Shown here piece after piece: positions 7,842 through 14,189 of a DNA stretch of 15,699 nt. Source of the stretch: Nostoc sp. CHAB 5715 (lineage in GTDB: Bacteria; Cyanobacteriota; Cyanobacteriia; Cyanobacteriales; Nostocaceae); contig NZ_JAIVFR010000034.1 of assembly GCF_020829685.1 (NCBI RefSeq), forward strand, positions 1 through 15,699. The letters are read 5' to 3'. Under the pieces are notes generated by a model. That model had not been told where the DNA came from. It ran no database searches and was given only the letters and a program-made list of their open reading frames with translations. The stretch's first letter is position 1; every line of letters starts with the position of its first letter. The translations under genes and the position numbers were made by a program.

Positions 7842-7897
7842 AGGGAATGGGGTTTTTTCAATGTTCCATTCCCCATTCCCTACTCCCCACTCCCCAT
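7842..7897. repeat. Inverted heptamer block with 11-bp hairpin
   Basis: AGGGAATGGGG at 7842-7852 pairs with CCCCATTCCCT at 7871-7881 across an 18-nt T-rich loop. The right arm continues as ACTCCCC units to 7897, which are the reverse complement of the preceding G-rich array. Together with 7763-7832 this makes a large cruciform-capable purine/pyrimidine switch. A transcript from either direction could fold, so it may act as a terminator. Confidence 0.8.
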
Positions 7898-8026
7898 TAA
7901 TTTATTTTGCTATATGTTAAAAATTATTGCTTTATTTCAAAAAGGTGAAACTGAATCTTCTAATCTGAAGTATGTGAACAAAGTTTTTTAGGTAGTTATT
8001 AGGCTGAAAGCCGCACTCCCTTTATT

Positions 8027-8072
8027 GATTAGCTATAGGTTGAATCCAACAGGCTAATCGTTGTTTTTCGGG
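8027..8072 (+). terminator. Nested stem-loop followed by T-rich tract upstream of cpcG
   Basis: GATTAGC (8027-8033) pairs with GCTAATC (8053-8059), enclosing GGTTG (8038-8042) pairing with CCAAC (8046-8050). It is followed at once by GTTGTTTTT. This shape fits an intrinsic terminator or attenuator on the + strand in front of cpcG; it could equally end an older upstream transcript. There is no experimental support. Confidence 0.5.
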
Positions 8073-8185
8073 ATTGTTAAATTCCCCTTAGTTAAGTTTC
8101 GTGAAATTTTATCAGAATTCTGAAGTTCTGATACAACTACTCCCTTAATATGTGATTTAAAGTTGTTAACTTTAATTAAGAATAT

Positions 8186-8190
8186 GGAGG
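8186..8190 (+). promoter_or_regulatory. Strong Shine-Dalgarno of cpcG
   Basis: GGAGG ends 7 nt before the GTG at 8198. It is the best ribosome binding site among the large genes of the window and supports the GTG start, which gives the conserved MAIPLL N-terminus. Confidence 0.85.
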
Positions 8191-8197
8191 CTTTAGA

Positions 8198-8965
8198 GTG
8201 GCAATTCCTCTGTTAACATACGACCCTTCAAGTCAGAACCAGCGTGTAGCTGCATACGAAGTACCGGGTGATGAACAGCCCAGGATTTTTAGTACAGACA
8301 ATCTGCTTTCTCCGTCAGATTTAGACCTTCTGATCGAAGCAGCATATCGTCAAATTTTCTTTTATGCCTTTGCTGCCGATCGCGAAACATTTTTAGAGTC
8401 TCAACTCCGTAATGGACAGATTACAGTGCGGGACTTTATTCGTGGGTTGGTGCTTTCCAATACCTTTAAGAAGAGCTTCTACGACCTCAATAATAATTAT
8501 CGCTTTGTTGAGCAAGTAATCCAGCGGGTTCTAGGACGCGATCCATACAACGAGCGGGAAAAAATCGCCTGGTCAATTGTAGTCGCTACCAAGGGTATTA
8601 GAGGCTTTATTGATGAAGTGCTCAACACTGAAGAGTACCTGAGCAATTTTGGAGACTCCACAGTGCCTTATCAGCGCCGTCGCATATTGCCATCCCGCGC
8701 TGAAGGTGAGTTGCCATTCAACATCAAATCTCCACGATACGAAGCTTACCACCGTGCCAAACTGGGTTTTCCCCAAATCATTTGGCAGGTCGAAGTACGC
8801 AGATTCCTTCCACAAGAGCAAAAGCCCAAGGCAGGCGATCCAGCTCTATTCTTGTCTATGGCACAAAGTGTCAATGCAACTGGCAATGCGCCACAAAGGA
8901 TCTCGTCATTTAACATCGATATCGAAAAGTCTGTACCTTATCGGCAACTGGCAGGAATTAAATAA
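8198..8965 (+). CDS. cpcG: Phycobilisome rod-core linker polypeptide CpcG
   Basis: CpcG attaches phycocyanin rods to the allophycocyanin core of the phycobilisome. The 255-residue protein starts with the family signature [17 protein letters not shown]. It contains the phycobilisome linker domain (about residues 20-150, with [29 protein letters not shown] and [15 protein letters not shown]) and ends with the conserved PYRQLAGIK. There is no hydrophobic C-terminal segment, so this is the core-attaching CpcG type rather than the membrane-associated CpcL type found in photosystem I-linked rods. It stands alone here, without cpcB/cpcA or other linkers, whereas in Anabaena several cpcG copies lie at the end of the cpc operon. 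It may therefore be an extra, separately regulated copy. The GTG start is supported by GGAGG 7 nt upstream. Confidence 0.95.
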   Translation: MAIPLLTYDPSSQNQRVAAYEVPGDEQPRIFSTDNLLSPSDLDLLIEAAYRQIFFYAFAADRETFLESQLRNGQITVRDFIRGLVLSNTFKKSFYDLNNNYRFVEQVIQRVLGRDPYNEREKIAWSIVVATKGIRGFIDEVLNTEEYLSNFGDSTVPYQRRRILPSRAEGELPFNIKSPRYEAYHRAKLGFPQIIWQVEVRRFLPQEQKPKAGDPALFLSMAQSVNATGNAPQRISSFNIDIEKSVPYRQLAGIK

Positions 8966-9011
8966 CGATTTTTGTTCGACGGCTGTCTAGTACATCCATT
9001 TGATCATTTTA

Positions 9012-9097
9012 TAGCGTGCATAAGTCTTGGGTTATGTAGGAGTTTCATTTAGGTAGAACTAGTGGAACAGACTCTATCCCATGTCTTATGTACGCTA
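9012..9097. repeat. 23-bp imperfect inverted repeat downstream of cpcG
   Basis: The left arm at 9012-9034 (beginning TAGCGTGCATAAG) and the reverse complement of the right arm at 9075-9097 (beginning TAGCGTACATAAG) match at 19 of 23 positions across a 40-nt spacer. It could be a terminator-like fold for cpcG or a very short palindromic mobile repeat. There is no T-tract, and no target duplication is seen. Confidence 0.65.
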
Positions 9098-9106
9098 GTT
9101 GTTAAC

Positions 9107-9134
9107 GGGCATTGGGCATTGGGCATTGGGCATT
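9107..9134. repeat. 7-bp tandem repeat array (GGGCATT), four units
   Basis: Four perfect GGGCATT units lie in the spacer between the convergent cpcG and rluD genes. This is a third heptamer family in the window. Confidence 0.93.
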
Positions 9135-9178
9135 TTGAGCTAGATGAATGAGTATTTGAACTCCTTTAATCAGTCTTT

Positions 9179-9241
9179 GAGGTGGATGAACGGAGTTCTG
9201 AGGTGGATGAACGGAGTTCCAAGGTGGATGAATCAGTCTCT
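9179..9241. repeat. 21-bp tandem repeat, three units, each with a GGTGGATGAA core
   Basis: Units at 9179-9199, 9200-9220 and 9221-9241 share AGGTGGATGAA. The first two continue with CGGAGTTC, giving a small palindrome GAAC-GGA-GTTC. The period of 21 bp is both three heptamers and two helical turns. No gene uses it visibly. The rest of the 8966-9347 spacer is a CT-rich block near 9245-9280 and plain AT-rich sequence. Confidence 0.85.
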
Positions 9242-9347
9242 AATTCTCCTTGTCCCTCACTCCCTCACCTCCCCCTGTCTACACCGCGATAGGATATTTT
9301 TTTAGTTGGAAGTCCCGAAATGGCTCTGTTTTCAGATGTGGGATGAG

Positions 9348-10388
9348 CTAAAGTGCAATTCGTCTTTTTAATATCTCCAAAAGTTTTGTAAAGTGGCTGG
9401 GAGGGTTTGCTGTCACTTCAATCAACTCTCCAGATACGGGATGCTGCAATTTTAGTCGCCAAGCGTGCAGTGCTTGACCGGGCAAATTTACTCCCACTGA
9501 ATGACCAGAACCATAAACTGGGTCGCCGACAATGGGATGACCCATTTTGGCGCTGTGAACTCGAATTTGATGGGTGCGTCCAGTTTCCAGTTGGAAGTGG
9601 ATTAAAGTGAAATTACCGAGGCGTTCTAGTACTTGCCAATGAGTGACGGCGGCTCGTCCGCCTTGTTCAACAGGCATAATAGCCATTTTTTTGCGGTCTT
9701 GTGGATGGCGGCCAATGGGTAAGTCAATTGTGCCACTTTCAACTTTTGGCGCACCGTAAACCACGCCCAAGTATTCTCTGCGTGCGGTTTTAGCTTTGAG
9801 TTGTGCTTGTAGGTGATGATGGGCAACTTCTGTTTTAGCGATCGCGATCGCACCCGTTGTATCTTTATCCAATCGATGCACGATTCCCGGACGTTGGACT
9901 CCGCCAATTCCTGGTAAATTGGGGCAGTGTGCCAATAGAGCATTTACCAAAGTGCCATCTGGATGACCGGGTGCAGGATGGACAACTAAGCCTGCGGGTT
10001 TGTTGAGAATGAGTAGCTGGTCGTCTTCGTAAAGGATATCTAAGGGGATATCTTCTGCAAGGAGTTCTAAAGGTTGCGCTTCTGGTATTTCGAGACTGAT
10101 GCGATCGCCTAACTTAACATTAATCTTCTTAGATGTGCAAACTTTGCCGTTAAGTTGCACGTTACCCTGTTCGATTAACTGTTGAATCCGGGAACGGGAT
10201 AAATCTGGTAATTCTTGGGAAAGGTAACGGTCGAGGCGATCATTGCTTTTAGTGTTGATACAGTGTATCGTATCTCTGAAAGGAAGTAAGCTAGACGCTG
10301 CATTGTCTAGTGGAGTTGACAAGCGTTCGCCCTTGGCGTTGGCGGAGCCATCGCTATTTTTTTGGATTTGTAAATTAAATTCGGTCAC
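9348..10388 (-). CDS. RluA/RluD-family 23S rRNA pseudouridine synthase
   Basis: Isomerises uridine to pseudouridine in RNA; RluD-type members act on 23S rRNA helix 69. The protein (346 residues) has an S4 RNA-binding domain at about 49-96 (DRLDRYLSQELPDLSRSRIQ). The catalytic domain follows: LNKPAGLVVHPAPGHPDGTL (128-147), the catalytic motif HRLDKDTTG with D174, REYLGVVYG, and ETGRTHQIRVH (268-278). The GTG at 10386-10388 is the start; no ATG lies upstream of the S4 domain. The first 45 or so residues are an extension, and residues 12-22 (SDGSANAKGER) are encoded by a palindromic cyanobacterial repeat. The GTG overlaps the TGA of a possible upstream remnant (GTGA). Sub-family (RluD rather than RluA or RluC) is the best guess from the S4 domain and length. 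Confidence 0.92.
   Translation of the reverse strand: MTEFNLQIQKNSDGSANAKGERLSTPLDNAASSLLPFRDTIHCINTKSNDRLDRYLSQELPDLSRSRIQQLIEQGNVQLNGKVCTSKKINVKLGDRISLEIPEAQPLELLAEDIPLDILYEDDQLLILNKPAGLVVHPAPGHPDGTLVNALLAHCPNLPGIGGVQRPGIVHRLDKDTTGAIAIAKTEVAHHHLQAQLKAKTARREYLGVVYGAPKVESGTIDLPIGRHPQDRKKMAIMPVEQGGRAAVTHWQVLERLGNFTLIHFQLETGRTHQIRVHSAKMGHPIVGDPVYGSGHSVGVNLPGQALHAWRLKLQHPVSGELIEVTANPPSHFTKLLEILKRRIAL
10322..10355. repeat. Palindromic dispersed repeat inside the 5' end of the pseudouridine synthase gene
   Basis: A GC-rich stretch reading (- strand) GCGATGGCTCCGCC, AACGCC, AAGGGCGAACGC has internal inverted words (GGC/GCC pairs) and contrasts with the flanking AT-rich codons. It encodes residues 12-22 of the enzyme, outside its S4 and catalytic domains. 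The word style matches dispersed repeats of Nostoc-type genomes. Confidence 0.6.
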
Positions 10389-10490
10389 AATTGCTCTGGA
10401 TTATTAATTCCCCCTTCTTTAAGTAAAGCGCGAAATGTTTGAAAAGGGCGGTTAGGAATCGCGTCTACCCAGGTAAAACCTTGATTTGAT
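10385..10490 (-). pseudogene. Possible C-terminal remnant of an unknown gene truncated by a mobile element
   Basis: The - strand reads GFTWVDAIPNRPFQTFRALL, then KEGGINNPEQL, and ends in a TGA (10385-10387) that overlaps the GTG of the pseudouridine synthase gene in a GTGA junction. Such an overlap is common between translationally coupled genes. The frame is cut at 10490-10495 by the left end of an inserted element. I do not recognise the protein. The remnant is short, so a chance reading is possible. Confidence 0.4.
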
Positions 10491-10494
10491 CTTA

Positions 10495-10750
10495 GAGGTT
10501 GTTTGAAAAGTCATAGTTGATGTATCAAATATTTTTTTACCCCACCCTAACCCTCACGCCACTTGCTCCACTTGGGGAAACCCCAAGACCGCAGTGGCTC
10601 CCCTTATAAAGGGGAGGGAACTGGATTTTCTGGTTTCCCCCCAATACATCGGGGAGCCACTGCGTTGGGCGGCTCTGCCGACTTGAAGCAAGTGGCGTGG
10701 GATTAAGGGGGGTGATTAAAATCACAGTCAAACACTTTTCAAACATCCTC
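10495..10750. mobile_element. MITE-like element of 256 bp with 17-bp terminal inverted repeats
   Basis: Left end GAGGTTGTTTGAAAAGT (10495-10511) and right end ACTTTTCAAACATCCTC (10734-10750) are inverted repeats with one mismatch, flanked by a 3-bp duplication TTA (10492-10494 and 10751-10753). Inside are nested perfect 13-bp palindromes: 10555-10567 with 10687-10699, and 10591-10603 with 10651-10663. There are also two local hairpins (10571-10587 and 10599-10617). No transposase frame is present, so it is non-autonomous. TIRs beginning GAG with TGTTTGAAAAGT and a TNA target are what I would expect of IS5-family (IS1031/IS427-like) relatives; this assignment is from memory. Confidence 0.85.
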
Positions 10751-10754
10751 TTAG

Positions 10755-10924
10755 GGGTGCATCCCAGTTTTTATTTTGCTCTTGAGAATAACTGTCATTG
10801 CGAACGCGAGTGCGTCTCGTAGAGAGGAGGAACGACGAAGCAATCTCATGGACTCGTTTTGACCTGAAGAATTTTGCGATTGCTTTGTTCCTCGCAATGA
10901 CATGTAAAAAAGTGGGATGCTCCC
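10755..10924. mobile_element. Second MITE-like element, 170 bp, with 9-bp target duplication
   Basis: Left end GGGTGCATCCCAGTTTTT (10755-10772) and the reverse complement of the right end, GGGAGCATCCCACTTTTT (10907-10924), match at 16 of 18 positions. A perfect 9-bp direct repeat TCCTCTTAG flanks the element (10746-10754 and 10925-10933). Inside are TGTCATTGCG (10793-10802) and its reverse complement (10893-10902), a widespread bacterial palindromic repeat motif. No coding frame is credible. The duplicated 9 bp include the terminal bases of the first element, so this one inserted later, into the end of the first. The parent transposase family is unassigned. Confidence 0.85.
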
Positions 10925-10983
10925 TCCTCTTAGTCCACAGAGGCGGACGAGAGTTTGTTTATGTATCCGCAAATTCTATTGCC

Positions 10984-11634
10984 TTAGCTGTCTTGTATTT
11001 GTTCTCTTACCGATTGTCGAAACGCTCTTAGTGCTGAACTCATTCCTGTGGTTCGCGCCATTTCTACAAATCGGGGAATGAGTTCCGTGATAGAAAAAGT
11101 GGGAAATGTGGGGCTGATGATAGACTTCACATATTGCTCACCTTGCAGCAAGCTAATTTCTAGGTTTTTGCTTTCATATCGCCAAATTTCAGGTACTTTC
11201 AACGCCTCGTAGGCACTAATTTGGGTTTTAGAGGTGACATCAATTTCAATCGCCAAATCAGGAGGAGGGTCAACACTTAGGTCAATCCTATCTTTCCCAA
11301 TCATTAGCTTATAGTTTTGAATATAAAAACAATCATCGGGTTCAATACCTGCACTTATATCTTTTCGTTTAAAGGTAGTTGAACCTAAAGACTCCCAATT
11401 CAGATCGAGTTCATCTAGCAAGGCTTTCACCAAATCTCCGATGATTATTTTAGATCGCTCATGTTCTGGTAATGGAGCCATAATTTCTAACATTCCTTGG
11501 CTGTATGCTACTCGACTCCCGCGATGCTCTCCTAACTCGTTGAGAATTGCTTCAAATACTTGCCAACTTACATCTTCCAGGATTATTCTTTGCCCTGGTG
11601 GAACTCGAATTTGTTTGAGTTGAAGAGTAACCAT
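10984..11634 (-). CDS. Uma2-family (DUF820) putative endonuclease
   Basis: A 216-residue member of the Uma2/DUF820 family, a PD-(D/E)XK-fold group greatly expanded in cyanobacteria and of uncertain function. Visible features: the N-terminal SWQVFEAILNELGEHRGSRV helix-strand unit, GMLEIMAPLPEHE (48-60), EPDDCFYIQ (98-106), and the core PPDLAIEIDVTSKT (124-137) with D126, E130 and D132 as likely metal ligands. YEALKVPEIWRYE (142-154) is the usual family segment. The C-terminus has a short helical extension (EMARTTGMSSALRAF). The ATG at 11632-11634 gives a normal N-terminus. It lies downstream of the HAD-DUF952 gene on the same strand with a 156-bp repeat-bearing gap, so common transcription is possible but not evident. 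Confidence 0.9.
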   Translation of the reverse strand: MVTLQLKQIRVPPGQRIILEDVSWQVFEAILNELGEHRGSRVAYSQGMLEIMAPLPEHERSKIIIGDLVKALLDELDLNWESLGSTTFKRKDISAGIEPDDCFYIQNYKLMIGKDRIDLSVDPPPDLAIEIDVTSKTQISAYEALKVPEIWRYESKNLEISLLQGEQYVKSIISPTFPTFSITELIPRFVEMARTTGMSSALRAFRQSVREQIQDS

Positions 11635-11734
11635 AGGATGTTAGTTGTTAAATAATTTCATTTTTACTCAAATTTGACATCTGCGAAAAGGGAATTTTCC
11701 CATATTCGATGTAGCAAACGTCCTCGCCAAAAAG

Positions 11735-11789
11735 CGATCGCTTAAATTCTCTCCATCTCTCCTCTGTGTTCTCTGCGCCTCTGTGGTTG
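11735..11789. repeat. HIP1 site and CTCTGCGCCTCTGTGG dispersed repeat between Uma2 and HAD-DUF952 genes
   Basis: GCGATCGC lies near 11738. CTCCTCTGTGTTCTCTGCG and CCTCTGTGGTT follow at 11759-11787. The CCTCTGTGG word also occurs near 10936 in reverse complement, and a relative (AAAGACGCAGAG) lies near 12872. These are dispersed short repeats of this genome type; no role is visible. Confidence 0.5.
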
Positions 11790-11790
11790 A

Positions 11791-12831
11791 TTATTCTAAA
11801 TTTATAACTTCTTGTGGCAACTCAAATAAACCATCTTCCCCAGCTTCAAAATCAATTACCTGATACACAGCATCAATATTTAACTCACCATAAATATGAG
11901 GAAATAGTTCCCCTATTTCAGCAGGTTCATAGCGAATTTCAGCTTGTACTTTTTCAGAATCAATAAAAAGTAGTACCAATTCTTTTTGATTATCAAAAAA
12001 TCTTTTTGCAACTTTGAGTATTTGCGTTGATTTTGAACAATGTATAAAACCTTCGCTGTCTAACGAATCAGCGCGATATGTACCAAGATTTTTTGCTGGT
12101 TCCCATTGTTGGCGTTTGGTAATGTGGAGAATGGTATTCATAGAAAATCTAGGAATTGCTGCGGATTGTAATATTTTTAAGAAATATTCTAAATTTGTAA
12201 AGTCTTTAATTACTTTGATAGTGCCTAAATTTGTTAATTTATTATCACCTATTCCAATAAAAGCAATACTCAAACGATAGGCTGCTTTTACATCCCAAGC
12301 ACCATCACCTACAAAAACAACTTTATGAAATTTTCCAATTTGATAAACATTCTCCGCTTTGATAATAGCTGTCTTAATAATATCTTCCCGCGAAAGTGCG
12401 TCATTAGCTGAAGCTAACGGAATGCCTTCTATTTGTAAATTAGCTTTTTGAAGTTTTAATTTAGCAGACTCACCCCAACCACCAGTTGCGATTGCAACAC
12501 ACCAATCAGGGTCTAGCTGTAATTTAGCTAATACATTTGCAGAACCAGGAATTTCGCTGAATAAATCTTGCTTGTTAATAAATGCTTCCTGGAGTAGGCT
12601 AACAAAACGTGCTTTGAGTCTAACTATCTCTTCATTTGAAGGAAGACGTTCTAATTTTTCTTTGAAAATTTGCTGGGTAATTCCAGAATCTGTGGTGTAT
12701 GCGTATTCAGACCAATTTGTATTTATACCAAAAATGCCAAATTCCAATGCAAAGGCTCGTACAAAACAATTTTCATCAATTTTGTAGGTATTTGTTAGTG
12801 TACCATCAATATCAAAAACGACTAATTGCAT
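11791..12831 (-). CDS. HAD-superfamily hydrolase fused to a DUF952 domain
   Basis: A 346-residue two-domain protein. Residues 1-225 are a HAD phosphatase of the beta-phosphoglucomutase/Gph type: nucleophile motif DIDGTLT with D7 and D9, a helical cap (about 18-90), ATGG with T116, and acidic motif VGDGAWD with D176 and D180. Residues 231-346 match DUF952: MNTILHITKRQQW, DSEGFIHCS (258-266), ELVLLFIDSEKV, LFPHIYGELN (309-318), and FEAGEDGLFELP. DUF952 has been linked by comparative analysis to the ADP-ribosyltransferase-like fold; I rely on memory for that. An internal ATG (M231, 12139-12141) starts the second domain exactly where a free-standing DUF952 would start, so the gene looks like a fusion of two neighbours. 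Substrates are unknown. The frame is intact. Confidence 0.88.
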   Translation of the reverse strand: MQLVVFDIDGTLTNTYKIDENCFVRAFALEFGIFGINTNWSEYAYTTDSGITQQIFKEKLERLPSNEEIVRLKARFVSLLQEAFINKQDLFSEIPGSANVLAKLQLDPDWCVAIATGGWGESAKLKLQKANLQIEGIPLASANDALSREDIIKTAIIKAENVYQIGKFHKVVFVGDGAWDVKAAYRLSIAFIGIGDNKLTNLGTIKVIKDFTNLEYFLKILQSAAIPRFSMNTILHITKRQQWEPAKNLGTYRADSLDSEGFIHCSKSTQILKVAKRFFDNQKELVLLFIDSEKVQAEIRYEPAEIGELFPHIYGELNIDAVYQVIDFEAGEDGLFELPQEVINLE

Positions 12832-12926
12832 ATAAGCGATCGCTCTACAACATTATTATTTAAAATCTCACCCAAAGACGCAGAGTTTTTCTTTGCATTT
12901 TTGCACCTTAACATAAGATTATCATT

Positions 12927-14150
12927 TTATAAATTCGGCGGAATACATACATCTGGCACACACAACCCAAGAAACTCTAGCGTTGTCACCTCAAGAGTAT
13001 TCAAATCCACACGGCGGATGGCATGATTATTGGTATCAGCAATATATAAATGTGAACTCAAAATACTCAATCCCGAAGGTTCAAAAAAACGAGTGTTTTT
13101 ACCCTGGCCATCTTGTAAGCCAGCAGTACCATCTCCTAAAACTGTTTGACAATTACCTGTACTGGGACTCACTAATTTAATTTTATGATTATAAGTATCT
13201 GCTACCCACAGAAAATTTTCAGCGTATTCCACTCCTAAACAGTGCATAAACAAGGTATTTCCCACTTTGACTAAATCCCAAGGAGAATTTAGCGCAGTTT
13301 CTAAACCAGCGCCGCCATGAGGATGGATATTGCGGCTTTGTTCACCTGTTCCTGCAATAGTTTCGACTACTTGACGCTTCAGATCAACTCGCCGCAGGGT
13401 ATGATTTTCTGTATCAGCAACATAAAGAATTTGATTTTCGGCATCATAAGCCATTCCCTGTGGTGCAAAAAATTGCGCTTCGTTAAAAGCACCATCAGTT
13501 AAACCAGATTTTCCAGTACCAATCAAGTGTAAAATTTCCCCATCAAAGCTACTCATAATCAGGCGATGATGTCCAGAGTCAGCAATGAATAAACCCGTTG
13601 GAGTAGCTAGAACTTTACCAGGAAAAGCTAGGGGTGTGATTAATGGTTGACGCTGTTTTTCTAAAGTCAAGCTGAGTTCTTGGAAATTAATTGTGCCTTT
13701 GTCTTGATGTTGCTGAATTAACTTTTGAATCAACTCGTCTAAAGTGTCACGGTTTCCTTCACCAGAAATCTGGCCTATCACGTAACCTTCTGGATCAATA
13801 ATTATTAACGTAGGCCAAGCACGCACAGCATACTCTTCCCAAACTCGAAAATTGTTGTCAACTAAAACTGGGTGTTCAATGTCGTAGCGCAGGATAGCTT
13901 GACGAATATTTTCTGTTTCTTTTTCATTGTCAAATTTGGCAGAGTGAACGCCGATAACGGTAAGGCTATCTTTATATTTTTGTTCTAAATATTTCAGGTT
14001 TGGCAGAATATGCAGACAATTGATGCAACAGTATGTCCAAAAGTCTAAAATTACGACTCTACCTTTGAATTGTTTAAGAGATAAGGGTTTTTCGGTGTTG
14101 AGCCAAGAATAATTTTGCGGTAATTCTGGCGCTCTGACACGAGGAATCAT
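12927..14150 (-). CDS. Thioredoxin-like/NHL-repeat protein (NHLRC2-like), probably internally deleted
   Basis: Residues 1-150 form a TlpA/thioredoxin-like domain with WTYCCINCLH (38-47), active-site pair C42-x-x-C45 plus C41, and the cis-Pro segment RAWPTLIIIDPEG (110-122). From about 175, NHL beta-propeller blades follow: GLFIADSGHHRL, ILYVADTENHTLRRVDL, LWVADTYNHKIKLV and LYIADTNNHAIRRVDL. Between blades, SPWDLVKVGNTLFM (to 302) runs straight into HCLGVEYAENFLWVAD. From what I remember of this family (around 500 residues in cyanobacteria), about 100 residues that normally lie here are missing. The frame is kept, so a shorter protein may still be made with fewer blades. No signal peptide is seen at the chosen ATG, so it is likely cytoplasmic. 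It may be redox-linked; its substrate is unknown. Confidence 0.9.
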   Translation of the reverse strand: MIPRVRAPELPQNYSWLNTEKPLSLKQFKGRVVILDFWTYCCINCLHILPNLKYLEQKYKDSLTVIGVHSAKFDNEKETENIRQAILRYDIEHPVLVDNNFRVWEEYAVRAWPTLIIIDPEGYVIGQISGEGNRDTLDELIQKLIQQHQDKGTINFQELSLTLEKQRQPLITPLAFPGKVLATPTGLFIADSGHHRLIMSSFDGEILHLIGTGKSGLTDGAFNEAQFFAPQGMAYDAENQILYVADTENHTLRRVDLKRQVVETIAGTGEQSRNIHPHGGAGLETALNSPWDLVKVGNTLFMHCLGVEYAENFLWVADTYNHKIKLVSPSTGNCQTVLGDGTAGLQDGQGKNTRFFEPSGLSILSSHLYIADTNNHAIRRVDLNTLEVTTLEFLGLCVPDVCIPPNL

Positions 14151-14189
14151 CTTTACTGCCTACCTCTGATAATTTAGTAAAATCAATAC

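Larger units (their letters stand above)
7898..8197 (+). promoter_or_regulatory. Upstream region of cpcG with structured elements
   Basis: The region between the repeat block and cpcG has no ORF I can support. It is AT-rich and holds several foldable segments: a nested stem-loop at 8027-8059, a 7-bp hairpin ATCAGAA/TTCTGAT (8111-8133), and an 8-bp, 3-nt-loop hairpin TTAAAGTT-GTT-AACTTTAA (8157-8175). The GGAGG Shine-Dalgarno is at 8186-8190. A promoter is presumably here, but I cannot place -35/-10 boxes with confidence. Confidence 0.5.

Noticed and set aside
7763..7897. Possible CRISPR array or regulatory operator array
   Set aside because: The units are contiguous 7-bp words with no spacers; they are simple tandem repeats with an inverted block.
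8198..8965. CpcL (membrane-type linker) identity for the rod-core linker
   Set aside because: The protein ends in PYRQLAGIK without a hydrophobic C-terminal helix.
8573..8990. Overlapping frames in cpcG on both strands
   Set aside because: The cpcG frame matches its family from first to last residue; the others have no recognisable features.
10751..11031. Open frames on both strands across the second MITE (10751-10972 and 10798-11031)
   Set aside because: They run through terminal repeats and palindromes of a non-coding element, and their protein sequences look like translated repeats.
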